This document shows, one piece after another, positions 24,982-32,607 of a DNA stretch of 40,371 bases. The notes below the pieces were generated by a model. The model was not told the origin of the DNA. It searched no databases and was given only the letters and a program-made list of their open reading frames with translations. This DNA is from CAIUSP01 sp040375675 (GTDB lineage Bacteria > Actinomycetota > Thermoleophilia > Solirubrobacterales > 70-9). Location of the stretch: positions 1 through 40,371 of the forward strand of contig JBEIRY010000006.1 of the NCBI GenBank assembly GCA_040375675.1. Direction: 5' to 3'. A program made the position numbers and the translations under genes. Every line of letters begins with the position of its first letter. Position 1 is the first letter of the stretch.

Positions 24982-24987
24982 TAGGAT
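24982..24987 (+). promoter_or_regulatory. -10 box (TAGGAT) for the NTF2-like gene
   Basis: TAGGAT lies 6 nt before ATG 24994 with no SD between; the same hexamer precedes pyrE on the other strand at 29000-28995. Confidence 0.45.
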
Positions 24988-24993
24988 CTCCGC

Positions 24994-25503
24994 ATGGGTG
25001 AGTGGTCCGACGAGTTCTTTCGCGACTGGCAGAAGGCCTGGAACACGGGTACCGAGGCGGTGCTCGAGTACGTCACCGACGACATCGAGTACTGGGATGT
25101 AACCCTCGAGCAGCCGATTCGCGGTCGCGACGCCTACGCGACCTACTGCGACGGCTTCTTCGCGGCCTTCACCGAACTCGACTGGACCATGCGCGAACCG
25201 GTGATCCACGAAGGAGAACGTGTGGCCGAGCCCTGGGCTTTCCGCGGACTCAACTCAGGACCCTTGTGGATAGGACTGCCTGCGACGGGTCGTCGGCTAG
25301 AGAGCAAAGGCACCGATATCTTCGAGTTCCGCGATGGCAAAGTCTGCCGAGAGCACTCCTTCTACGACGTCACCTCGAACCTTCGCCAGCTGGGGCTCTG
25401 GCCCGGAATAGGCAGCATCGGAGAGCGGCTGGTGATGGGCGCAGGTAGCAGCGCTGTCCATGCAAACCGCCTGATCGGTCGAATCCCGATCCCCGGCAGC
25501 TAG
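24994..25503 (+). CDS. NTF2-like / SnoaL-like fold protein
   Basis: 169 residues. The fold is suggested by an N-terminal helix (FFRDWQKAWNTGTEAVLEYVTDDIEYWDVT), typical of SnoaL/ester cyclase-like proteins, then FRGLNSGPLWIGLPATGRRLESKGTDIFEFRDGKVCREHSFYD, the conserved 'G..i.....d...f.dGkI.e...y.D' block. Such proteins are cyclases, isomerases or small-ligand binders; the substrate is unknown. Leaderless start after TAGGAT. It ends at TAG 25501-25503, and the next coding sequence continues in the same frame (see the methyltransferase and the finding there). Confidence 0.85.
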   Translation: MGEWSDEFFRDWQKAWNTGTEAVLEYVTDDIEYWDVTLEQPIRGRDAYATYCDGFFAAFTELDWTMREPVIHEGERVAEPWAFRGLNSGPLWIGLPATGRRLESKGTDIFEFRDGKVCREHSFYDVTSNLRQLGLWPGIGSIGERLVMGAGSSAVHANRLIGRIPIPGS

Positions 25504-25512
25504 GCAAGAGAC

Positions 25513-26199
25513 ATCGAGCACTTCCACAAGTCCATCCCCGGCTGGTTTACCTTCCCGCGCCTCTATCGCAGAGCGGTCGCCAACTCAGCAGAGGACGGAA
25601 CACTGGTCGAGGTGGGCTCCTTGATGGGAAAGTCGATTTCATTCCTCGCAGTCGAGGCCGTCAATTCTGGTGCCCATCAAAGGATCATCGCTGTCGACAG
25701 TTGGTGGGACCAAGTTGCGGTCACTTCGGACGAGACATTCGAAGGCGAGGAAACCTACCGGCGCTACCTGCAAAACATCGAACCAGTCTCTGACCGGGTG
25801 GAGACCATGCGTCTGAGCTCACTCGATGCGGCAAAGCAGTTCGCAGACAGGAGTTGCGACTTCGTCTTCATCGACGCCTCACACGAGTTCGAGGATGTTC
25901 TAGACGATCTCCGCGCCTGGTACCCAAAGGTGAAATCGGGTGGCGTCTTCGCCGGTCACGACTACCACTGGCCCGGGGTCTCGCGGGCCGTACACGAGTT
26001 CGCCGTGGAGCAGGGCCTCAGGCGTCCCAGGATGACCGAACTCTGCTGGGTGATCGAGGTTGGCAGCGATGGCCGAAGCAGAAGACAGCGCCTGGAGGAC
26101 TCGCTCAGGAGCCCGTTCGAGCGTATCTATGGCGCTATCGCCAGCGGACGTTACGAACTGCTGATCCGCCGCCGCAAACGACTGCGGGCCACGAACTGA
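25513..26199 (+). CDS. Class I SAM-dependent methyltransferase (Methyltransf_24-like); start codon uncertain
   Basis: About 228 residues if it begins at 25513. Coding similarity starts upstream of any standard start: an N-terminal EHFHKSIPGWFTFPRLY block, then motif I LVEVGSLMGKSI, the acidic AVDSW, CDFVFIDASHEFEDVLDDLRAW (IDASH motif) and GGVFAGHDYHWPGVSRAVHEF. The only ordinary start, GTG 25612, lies within motif I and would delete its acidic residue. Between the upstream TAG (25501) and 25612 the frame has no ATG, GTG or TTG. AUC at 25513, a CTG, TAG read-through from the NTF2 gene, or a base error are the options. The extent given assumes AUC. Confidence 0.75.
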   Translation: MEHFHKSIPGWFTFPRLYRRAVANSAEDGTLVEVGSLMGKSISFLAVEAVNSGAHQRIIAVDSWWDQVAVTSDETFEGEETYRRYLQNIEPVSDRVETMRLSSLDAAKQFADRSCDFVFIDASHEFEDVLDDLRAWYPKVKSGGVFAGHDYHWPGVSRAVHEFAVEQGLRRPRMTELCWVIEVGSDGRSRRQRLEDSLRSPFERIYGAIASGRYELLIRRRKRLRATN

Positions 26200-26203
26200 G
26201 CGA

Positions 26204-27649
26204 TCAAGGCGGGGCGGGGCGGGGATCGAGCGCTGAGGCAGTTTGCCCTGAGATCTCATCGAGAGACTTACCCTTGGTTTCGATCCGGAAGGCATAGGTG
26301 ACGCCGAGCGCCACCAGCGATGTACCGGCGACCAGAAAGAGGGTGACGCTGGTTCCGAGACTGTCGAGCAAGATCGGAAAGAGGAATACGCCAAAGGCCG
26401 CGCCCATCTTGGCCATACCGGCAGCGAAACCGTGGCCCGCCGCCCGCATCTCCGACGGGTAGACCTCTGCTGGCAGCGCGAAGGTCGTGGCGTTCGGGCC
26501 CATGTTCATGAAGAAATTGAAGAAGGCAAACGCCACCCCGATAACCGCGATGTGTGCCGTGCCTTTGCCCGGGAACAACTCGGCAGCGCCAAGCACCGTC
26601 AGGGCAACAGCCATCACGGCAAAACCTGTCAACTGAAGTCTGATCCTGCCGAGGCGATCGACCAGAAGGATCGCGGCGCCGAATCCGAGTACGAGGAACA
26701 CATCAAGCAGTGCCGTGCCCTCAGTCGAGATGATGTCCTTCTGGATGAAGGTCTCTCCGGCGCCGTCGAAGGCGATGGCGGCAAGCAAGGTCGGAGTGAA
26801 CACGCCAACACCGTAAGTCGCGATATCCATCAAGAACCAGGGAACCGAGGTAAAAATGGTCCGGCGGATCATGTCGCGCTTGAAGAGCCTCGGCTGGAAG
26901 AGAGCCTTCAGCCCCTCGGGTGGCTCCTCGCCCTTGTGGCGATCCACCTCGGTCACCTCGATCGGCGTGTCGCACAATGCCTCGGCAACCTCGACGGCCT
27001 CTGCTTCGCGGCCGTTTTGAGCCAACCAACGAGGGCTTTCCGGGGTTCCGCGTCGCAGCCAGATGATCACGAGCGCCGGCACCACGCCGAACAGGAGCAT
27101 CAGCCTCCAGGAGTGGACCTCGGGAATCAGATTCAAGATCACGACACCGACGAGAGCGCCCAAGAGAATCCCTACCGCCTGCAGGGAAAACGCTGCGACC
27201 AGCGATCTGCCGCGGGTCTTGCTCGGCAACACCTCCGCGAGATACGAGGCCGCGATCGGATAGTCCAGTCCGATCGCGACTCCAAGCAAGAGACGGAAGA
27301 CGATCAAGAGCCAGACGTTGGGAGCGAAAAAGCAGGCAACCGTGAAGACGACGAACATCCAGAGATCCACCTGAAAGATCTTTCGTCTACCGACCTTGTC
27401 TCCAAGGGGTCCGAGCAGCGCCGACCCGAAGATCGCTCCGATAATCGCTGCTGCCGAGACGAGGCCTTGGGTAGCAGCACTCAAGGCGAAGTCCTCCTTG
27501 ATCAACGGGCTGGCGACACCGATGATGAAGAAGTCGAAACCGTCGAGCAAGATCCCGAGACCGGCGAGCAGCCAGAACCGCCGATGCAGCTTGGTAAACC
27601 GAGCCTGATCGAGCGCCTCGCCGAGAGGCTTCGCAGCAGCGGTGGTCAA
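26204..27649 (-). CDS. MFS transporter (metabolite:H+ symporter type)
   Basis: 481 residues with twelve predicted membrane helices. Seen: DGFDFFIIGVASPLI in helix 1, GPLGDKVGRRK (the A-type MFS loop 2-3 motif) and its second-half counterpart VDRLGR, RLLLGVAIGLDYPIAASYLAEVLPSKTRGR, PAEVYPSEMRAAGHG, and a charged central loop. The pattern fits the sugar-porter / metabolite:H+ symporter (AAHS/PHS-like) group. Substrate unknown. It starts at TTG 27649, with AGAAGA upstream, and this TTG overlaps the TGA of a possible leader ORF (27646-27681). Ends 4 bp from the stop of the convergent methyltransferase. Confidence 0.88.
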   Translation of the reverse strand: MTTAAAKPLGEALDQARFTKLHRRFWLLAGLGILLDGFDFFIIGVASPLIKEDFALSAATQGLVSAAAIIGAIFGSALLGPLGDKVGRRKIFQVDLWMFVVFTVACFFAPNVWLLIVFRLLLGVAIGLDYPIAASYLAEVLPSKTRGRSLVAAFSLQAVGILLGALVGVVILNLIPEVHSWRLMLLFGVVPALVIIWLRRGTPESPRWLAQNGREAEAVEVAEALCDTPIEVTEVDRHKGEEPPEGLKALFQPRLFKRDMIRRTIFTSVPWFLMDIATYGVGVFTPTLLAAIAFDGAGETFIQKDIISTEGTALLDVFLVLGFGAAILLVDRLGRIRLQLTGFAVMAVALTVLGAAELFPGKGTAHIAVIGVAFAFFNFFMNMGPNATTFALPAEVYPSEMRAAGHGFAAGMAKMGAAFGVFLFPILLDSLGTSVTLFLVAGTSLVALGVTYAFRIETKGKSLDEISGQTASALDPRPAPP

Positions 27650-27681
27650 GCGATCTTCTTCACGCAGGCGGGGGCGGGCAT
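27646..27681 (-). CDS. Possible 11-codon leader ORF coupled to the MFS gene
   Basis: ATG at 27681 opens an 11-residue ORF (MPAPACVKKIA) whose TGA (27648-27646) overlaps the MFS TTG start (27649-27647) as TTGA. A -10 box TAATCT lies 7 nt before the ATG (27694-27689), giving the leaderless spacing used by other genes here. Translating it would bring ribosomes to the TTG. Chance occurrence cannot be excluded for so short an ORF. Confidence 0.4.
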   Translation of the reverse strand: MPAPACVKKIA

Positions 27682-27688
27682 GACGCCC

Positions 27689-27694
27689 AGATTA
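27689..27694 (-). promoter_or_regulatory. -10 box (TAATCT) upstream of the leader ORF and MFS gene
   Basis: TAATCT on the minus strand, 7 nt upstream of the ATG at 27681. It is the best -10 candidate in the 88-bp gap. Confidence 0.45.
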
Positions 27695-27737
27695 TTGACT
27701 CAAACGTAGAGGTTGTGCCCTTTTGGTTAAGGGAGCT

Positions 27738-28229
27738 CTAGCCCTCTCCACCACCGACCCGGATGGCGGGGCGGTCCTTGGCGTAAATCGAAGTGAGGGC
27801 CGCAATCAGCTTGCGCTGCTCGACGTCGGTCAGCCTGGCGTTCTTGTGGATCAGTGTGTAGTTCCACGGCGGCATCTCGCCGGAGCTGATCTGCTCGGTA
27901 ACTTCGCCGATATCGGGCTGGGGCTTATCCCACTCGGAGATGTTGAACTTGCTGCGCCCCTCATCGACATGGTTTTGGACCAACCACGACATCGGAGCAA
28001 TGTTCGAGTACCACGGCCAATTGGTCAGGTTGCTGTGGCAGTCGCCGCAGGCATCGGTGAACAGTTGACGAGTTTCGGCATCGGGAAACCTGGCGGCCTG
28101 TGTCACCGGAGGATTATCGTGCGAACGTCCGTAAGGCACGAGCTGGATCAAACCGAAGAGAACGATTCCAACTGCAACCAGCCAGGCGATTCGCTTCTTC
28201 CATGAGGCGTTACGAACTTTCTCGATCAA
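27738..28229 (-). CDS. Membrane-anchored heme-binding domain protein (PF14376-like)
   Basis: 163 residues. One N-terminal membrane helix (WLVAVGIVLFGLIQLVPYG) anchors a domain on the outside. The c-type heme motif is CGDCH (in ACGDCHSN), followed by NWPWYSNIAPMSWLV and the conserved MPPWNYTLIHKNARLTDVEQRKLI, typical of the haem_bd family, with a Met or His as possible axial ligand. Its maturation would use the cytochrome c system partly encoded at 348-2647. The TTG start (28229) is supported by AAGGAG at 28241-28236, 6 nt before it. Ends in a short stem (CCCTT/AAGGG at 27718-27733) that could act as a weak terminator. Confidence 0.85.
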   Translation of the reverse strand: MIEKVRNASWKKRIAWLVAVGIVLFGLIQLVPYGRSHDNPPVTQAARFPDAETRQLFTDACGDCHSNLTNWPWYSNIAPMSWLVQNHVDEGRSKFNISEWDKPQPDIGEVTEQISSGEMPPWNYTLIHKNARLTDVEQRKLIAALTSIYAKDRPAIRVGGGEG

Positions 28230-28275
28230 AGAGGACTCCTTCTCGGGGGTGGGCAGGTTCGCTCAACTCAACCAG

Positions 28276-28287
28276 CCTTAGCTAAGG
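28276..28287. promoter_or_regulatory. 12-bp palindrome between the heme protein gene and tRNA-Arg
   Basis: CCTTAGCTAAGG is a perfect dyad in the 103-bp gap between the divergent heme-binding protein gene and the tRNA gene. It may be an operator for either. The gap also contains TTAGAG (28294-28299), 17 nt before TAGACT (28317-28322), which is a plausible promoter for the tRNA beginning at 28333. Confidence 0.35.
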
Positions 28288-28332
28288 GTGGGATTAGAGA
28301 AATCTTCGGTCCGGCCTAGACTTCACGCATCC

Positions 28333-28406
<74 letters not shown>

Positions 28407-28414
28407 TAAAGCGA

Positions 28415-28987
28415 CTAAGCGTCGCGATCGAGACGATCCGGATAGAGATCGTCGATCGTGAAAAGCGGTGTGTAAGGGGCCTCGGCAGCCTGCTCGATCG
28501 CCTCGCCGCCGCCAGCAAGGCGGTCGAGCACCGAGATCACGCCAACAATCTGGTGGCCCTCCTCGCGGATCCTCTCGATCGCCTGGATCGTCGAGCCACC
28601 CGTGGTAACGACATCTTCGACCACGAGACACTTGGTCCCGGGTTCGAGGATCGGACCCTCGATCCAACGCTGCAGTCCATGATCCTTCCGTTCCTTGCGC
28701 ACGAAAAAAGCAATCAGGCCATCTCCAGCAGGATCTCCTATAGCGGCCGAGGCGAGCGGATCGGCCCCCATCGTCAAACCGCCAACCGCCACTGCCCCCC
28801 GCTGCACTGCCTCGGCGGCGATCAGCGTGCCTACGGATCTAAAGCCATCCGGGCGCAAGATCGCCCGCTTCACATCGACGTAGTACTCGGCCTCGGCTCC
28901 GCTCGAGAGGGTCACCTTCCCGATGACGAGCGCATGCTCTTGGAGTTCGGCGAGTAGAGACTCGCGGGCGTTGGCCGGATCGGTCAC
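28415..28987 (-). CDS. pyrE: Orotate phosphoribosyltransferase PyrE
   Basis: 190 residues. Transfers PRPP to orotate to give OMP in de novo pyrimidine synthesis. Seen: KVTLSSGAEAEYYVDVKRA at the N-terminus, FFVRKERKDHGLQRWIEG (catalytic loop with the Lys and Arg residues typical of OPRT), and the PRPP motif CLVVEDVVTTGGST. Length is normal. The GTG start at 28987 is preceded by TAGGAT at 29000-28995 with a 7-nt gap, so a leaderless transcript is likely. Convergent with tRNA-Arg; its neighbours are not pyrimidine genes. Confidence 0.94.
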   Translation of the reverse strand: MTDPANARESLLAELQEHALVIGKVTLSSGAEAEYYVDVKRAILRPDGFRSVGTLIAAEAVQRGAVAVGGLTMGADPLASAAIGDPAGDGLIAFFVRKERKDHGLQRWIEGPILEPGTKCLVVEDVVTTGGSTIQAIERIREEGHQIVGVISVLDRLAGGGEAIEQAAEAPYTPLFTIDDLYPDRLDRDA

Positions 28988-29029
28988 GCGCTGGATCCTA
29001 TTCAGCGGGCGGGCGCAGAAGCGGTGCGG

Positions 29030-30028
29030 CTACTGGTAGACGTAGATCGTCATCCCGAGGTCGATCCAGTTGTAGATGAAGACCGAGTACGGGATCGGGT
29101 TACGAACACAACCGTGAGATGCGTTGTAGTTCGGAACCGAGGAGTAGCCGTGCGTCGCGTAGTTACCGCTGAAGTAGACCGAGTAGTACATCATCTTCGG
29201 GTTGTAACCCGGCTGTCGCAGATAGAAGTGGAACTTGCCCTGGATGGTTGGCGAGCTGGGGGCACCGGTCGAGACGTGGAAGACATGCACCGCCTTGCCT
29301 TTCCTGATGAAGGCCATCACCTGGCGGGAGATGTCTACCTCGACGTGAGTCCCCGCACCTGGATGCTTCGGTTTGAACTCGCCCTTGCCTTCGAGCAGCA
29401 AACGGAAGATCTTCCTCGAATAAGACGAGTTCCAGCTCATCCCGTTGACCTTGCGGAATGCCAGCATCGCGAGCCGCGAGCTCCAGTTGAGTCGACGCGA
29501 AACCGCTGCCTGGTGGTAGCCGGCGTCGCGGAGGAGCTTGTTGAAGAACTTGGTCCTCGCGCCCGCACCGAGGTGTCCGGGGACCGCGACCTTGAAGCTC
29601 ACCGGATTGGACCTCGAACCACCCCACTCACCGTAGATCGTGTACTTGCAGCAGGCACGTGTCTCGAGCGTCCAGGAAAAGGCACCAGTTACGGGGTCGG
29701 TTTCGACCTTTGCCGCATCGACTTTGCGCTTACCCGTATAGGCGCGGATCGTCACCTGGGCACCCGGAGTCGGTGTGGGTATCGACCCCTCGACCCGAAC
29801 CTTGCGCAAGACGCCGACGACTCTGGGATTGCCCTTGACCGCGATCTCGACCGCATCGCCTGGACACGGAACGCCCTTCGTGGAGGGACCGGCGGCGGGA
29901 GACGAGCAGACAGCGCGATCCGCTGAATCGCCAGAGGGAGCAGCCGCAGATGCAAAGCCCGGTACAGCCGTTAGAGCAACGGCCGCGAGCGTCGCGGTGA
30001 GTATGTACCTCTTCCCCCTGCCAGTCAT
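29030..30028 (-). CDS. L,D-transpeptidase (YkuD family), exported
   Basis: 332 residues from this start. A signal peptide (MTGRGKRYILTATLAAVAL, cleavage near ASAAA) leads to an Ig-like beta domain (~60-140: VRVEGSIPTPTPGAQVTIRAY), a peptidoglycan-binding-like helical region (KFFNKLLRDAGYHQAAVSRRL) and a YkuD domain: HVEVDISRQVMAFIRKGKAVHVF, THGYSSVP and catalytic SHGCVR (Cys307). It cross-links peptidoglycan 3-3 or anchors proteins outside the membrane. Two earlier ATGs (30034 and 30055) are in frame; the ATG at 30028 has AAGAG 6 nt upstream and makes the cleanest signal peptide. It is preceded on the same strand by the ABC genes. Confidence 0.88.
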   Translation of the reverse strand: MTGRGKRYILTATLAAVALTAVPGFASAAAPSGDSADRAVCSSPAAGPSTKGVPCPGDAVEIAVKGNPRVVGVLRKVRVEGSIPTPTPGAQVTIRAYTGKRKVDAAKVETDPVTGAFSWTLETRACCKYTIYGEWGGSRSNPVSFKVAVPGHLGAGARTKFFNKLLRDAGYHQAAVSRRLNWSSRLAMLAFRKVNGMSWNSSYSRKIFRLLLEGKGEFKPKHPGAGTHVEVDISRQVMAFIRKGKAVHVFHVSTGAPSSPTIQGKFHFYLRQPGYNPKMMYYSVYFSGNYATHGYSSVPNYNASHGCVRNPIPYSVFIYNWIDLGMTIYVYQ

Positions 30029-30075
30029 CTTCATCTCTTGGACATTCTGCCGCATCTGACGGCGATTGGGAAGAT

Positions 30076-30840
30076 CTAGGCCAGCAAGCGGCGTCGAAGT
30101 GCCCTGACCGGTATCGGGAAGAGGGCCAGAGATACGACCAACAACCAGACGGTATGAATCGCTATCTGGGCGGCCTGCGGACCGGTGGCAAGACCCCTAG
30201 TAATCTCGACCAGGTGGTACAGCGGGCTGAACCACGCCACCACCTCGACCCAGTGCGGCAAGTCGGTGAACGGGAAGAAGATCCCCGAGAAGAGGAACAT
30301 CGGGGTTACCCCGAGCGTGAAGTAGTAGCTGTAGTAGTCGATCCGGCCAACCAGCGAGGTAAAGGCGTAGCCGATCGCCGAGAAACAGAGGCCACCGATG
30401 AAGACGAACGGGGGCATGAGAAGCGCCCAGGGCGAAGAGATCAACCCGAACGCAGCAACTACCAGCGCAAACACCGTCCCGTAGACCATCGCTCGAGTAG
30501 CACCCCAAAGGATGTCGCCGGCGGCGAGATCCTGTACTTCAACCGGTGTGGCAAGAACCGCGTCGTAGAGACGGTCTTCGTTCATTCGCATGTAGACGTT
30601 GTAGGTCGTCTCGAACGACGCAGCCCAAAGCGCCGCTGACGCGATCAGACCGGGTGCCAAGAACTCGCGATAGGGAACGCCGTCGAGGGTGGCGATGTAG
30701 GTACCGAGCCCAAATCCCAGTGCGATCAGATAGAAGAGCGGGTCGAGGAATGTGGGGAGCAGCGCTCCCTTCCAGAGCTTCGAGAAGACTTTTGCGTTGC
30801 GTCGCCAGACAGCGAAGGCATATCGAGGTGCCGGAATCAT
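30076..30840 (-). CDS. ABC-2 type transporter permease (NodJ-like)
   Basis: 254 residues, six membrane helices, ABC-2 permease layout. PRYAFAVWRRNAKVFSKLWKGALLPTFLDPLFYLIALGFGLG is the typical N-terminal region, YNVYMRMNEDRLYDAVLATPVEVQDLAAGDILWGATRA the coupling helix region, and YSYYFTLGVTPMFLFSGIFFPFTDLPHWVEVVAWFSPLYHLVEITRGL the NodJ/DrrB-type C-terminal signature. Exporter of drug, polysaccharide or lipid-like substrate, unknown here. Follows the ATPase gene by a few bp, with GGAG at its start, and is cotranscribed with it. Confidence 0.9.
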   Translation of the reverse strand: MIPAPRYAFAVWRRNAKVFSKLWKGALLPTFLDPLFYLIALGFGLGTYIATLDGVPYREFLAPGLIASAALWAASFETTYNVYMRMNEDRLYDAVLATPVEVQDLAAGDILWGATRAMVYGTVFALVVAAFGLISSPWALLMPPFVFIGGLCFSAIGYAFTSLVGRIDYYSYYFTLGVTPMFLFSGIFFPFTDLPHWVEVVAWFSPLYHLVEITRGLATGPQAAQIAIHTVWLLVVSLALFPIPVRALRRRLLA

Positions 30841-30844
30841 CTCC

Positions 30845-31792
30845 TTACTCCCTCAGACTCCGGCCGGTCAACTTGAGAAAGACATCCTCGAGCGTGGCCC
30901 GTCGGGCAAGCGCCGACTCCAGCGGAAACCGGTCATGGTCATGGCGAGCGAGCACCGCCTCGGCATCACCGGTGAATAGGAGGATCGTGGCGGGACCGCG
31001 TTCGATACCGAGCAGGTCCTCACCGGCGAGCGAAGCGATCAGCCCCTCTTCATCGCAATCGGCGAGTGGGCGTAACTCCAAGGCTTCAGCGCCGACACTT
31101 TCGACGATCAATTCACTGGGCCGACCATCGGCGACGATCTTCCCCTCGTCCATGATCACCAGACGGTCACAAAGCCGCTCGGCCTCGTCCATGTAATGGG
31201 TCGTGATCACGAGGGTGACTCCGCGCTGCTTCAACCTCTCGAGAGAATCCCAGACGGCGAGGCGCGCCTGAGGGTCGAGGCCAGTCGTCGGCTCATCCAA
31301 GACGATCAGATCCGGATCGGCGATCAATGCTCTGGCAATCAAGAGGCGTCTCTTCATCCCTCCGGAAAGTTGCCTGGGCTTCTCGTCGGCTCGATCACTC
31401 AGCAATGCGAACTGCAGCAACTCTTCCGCCTTCACCTCGGCATCAGGGCGGCTTATGCCGAAGTAGCTCGCCTGTTGGATCAAACCTTCGCGAAGGGTCA
31501 GCTCACCATCGAGGTTCGTCTCTTGAGCGACCACACCGACTCGGGCCTTCACCGCTCGCCGCTGCGTGACGATGTCGTCTCCAAGGACTTCGAGTTCTCC
31601 GCCGCCTGGACTCGAAAGGCCGTAGATCATCCGCATCGTCGTCGTCTTGCCTGCTCCATTCGGCCCGAGAAAGCCGAAGCACGACCCGCCCGGAACCGTG
31701 AAGTCGATTCCGTCGACCGCAACTCGGTCGCCGTAGCTCTTTCGCAAGCCGGTCGCACGAACTGCCTCTTTGCTCTCGGTCTGAGGGTTCAC
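30845..31792 (-). CDS. ABC-2 type transporter ATP-binding protein
   Basis: 315 residues. Walker A GPNGAGKT (43-50), signature LSGGM, Walker B LIVLDEPTTGLD, H-loop TTHYMDEAERL: a DrrA/NodI-type exporter ATPase with a ~70-residue C-terminal extension. It pairs with the permease at 30076. The GTG start at 31792 overlaps the TGA of the CPBP gene (GTGA at 31792-31789). The frame continues open upstream into the CPBP gene but carries no ABC features there. Confidence 0.93.
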   Translation of the reverse strand: MNPQTESKEAVRATGLRKSYGDRVAVDGIDFTVPGGSCFGFLGPNGAGKTTTMRMIYGLSSPGGGELEVLGDDIVTQRRAVKARVGVVAQETNLDGELTLREGLIQQASYFGISRPDAEVKAEELLQFALLSDRADEKPRQLSGGMKRRLLIARALIADPDLIVLDEPTTGLDPQARLAVWDSLERLKQRGVTLVITTHYMDEAERLCDRLVIMDEGKIVADGRPSELIVESVGAEALELRPLADCDEEGLIASLAGEDLLGIERGPATILLFTGDAEAVLARHDHDRFPLESALARRATLEDVFLKLTGRSLRE

Positions 31793-32607
31793 GCGGCGAC
31801 CAAGGCGATGCTGTTGTTCAGGACATGGATCAGGATGCAGGGCCAGATCGAGCCGGTCCGGTTGTAGATCCAAGCCAGCGCTACCCCGAAAATGCTCAGA
31901 GGTATCGCGGCAGTTGGTCCGCTCGTCACATGAGGGATGCCAAAGGCAAGGCCAGAGAGGATCGCTGCGGGCCAAAGCGAGAATCTGGTCCTGAGACCAG
32001 CAAAGAGCATGCCGCGAAAGAAGACCTCCTCGGCAACGGGAGCGACCACCGCGATCGTCAATACCGCGAGCACCACGATCGCTGCGTTGCCATCGCGAAG
32101 ACCTAGTTCCCCGGCGATGTCGTCCTGCTCGGGAGTCAGCACGAAGGCCGCAAACAACAGCGCCAACACGTAGTAGCCACACAAGACCAAGAGAGCGATC
32201 CCGAACTGACGCGGCCGGGTCTTGCGGAAACCAAGCAACCCGAGAGCGCCCCGAAGGCCTGCGGGCTTCCAGCGTGAAGCAACCAACAGAGCAAAGACGA
32301 ACATCGCAAGGGCAAAGAGGAACTGGGCGACCAGGAGCGCTGGCTTCGAATTGAGATCGGAATCGAACGGCAGCACCAGCAGCGGTGCAAAAAGGCCTCC
32401 TGCGATCAGGCCGGCGAACAGGACGAGAACAGCTTCACCAGCTCCCCACGGAAGCTTCCAGAGCGCACGGGGATCCCGCTGGTTGCCGTCTGACGGAGTC
32501 TTTGAAGGGCCTCCCTTCTCCACCTCGGGGGGATTGGATGCGTCGACCATCCAGGTCGCACCGAGCGATCCCTTCTTTGCGCCAGCGCTGCCCCCCGCCG
32601 GAGTCAA
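31789..32607 (-). CDS. CPBP family intramembrane metalloprotease (CAAX protease / bacteriocin-processing type)
   Basis: 272 residues. The CPBP motifs are visible: EEVFFRG (EExxxR motif), GIPHVTSG (motif with His) and HVLNN with the C-terminal His. About eight membrane helices follow an ~60-residue charged N-terminal tail. CPBP proteases process prenylated or bacteriocin-type peptides in other bacteria. TTG 32607 overlaps the upstream HAD stop (TTGA) and has GGAGGG just upstream; an internal ATG (residue 20) is possible. Downstream it shares an overlap with the ABC ATPase, so protease and exporter are linked. Confidence 0.9.
   Translation of the reverse strand: MTPAGGSAGAKKGSLGATWMVDASNPPEVEKGGPSKTPSDGNQRDPRALWKLPWGAGEAVLVLFAGLIAGGLFAPLLVLPFDSDLNSKPALLVAQFLFALAMFVFALLVASRWKPAGLRGALGLLGFRKTRPRQFGIALLVLCGYYVLALLFAAFVLTPEQDDIAGELGLRDGNAAIVVLAVLTIAVVAPVAEEVFFRGMLFAGLRTRFSLWPAAILSGLAFGIPHVTSGPTAAIPLSIFGVALAWIYNRTGSIWPCILIHVLNNSIALVAA

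Noticed and set aside
25612..25614. GTG 25612 as the true methyltransferase start
   Set aside because: It would remove the acidic residue of SAM motif I and the conserved N-terminal block.
27718..27733. CCCTT/AAGGG stem after the heme-binding protein gene as a strong terminator
   Set aside because: Only 5 bp with an A/T pair-containing stem and no T run; kept only as a comment in the gene entry.
31793..32182. Upstream extension of the ABC ATPase frame into the CPBP gene
   Set aside because: Arg/Cys-rich shadow translation; the GTG at 31792 with GTGA overlap is the natural start.
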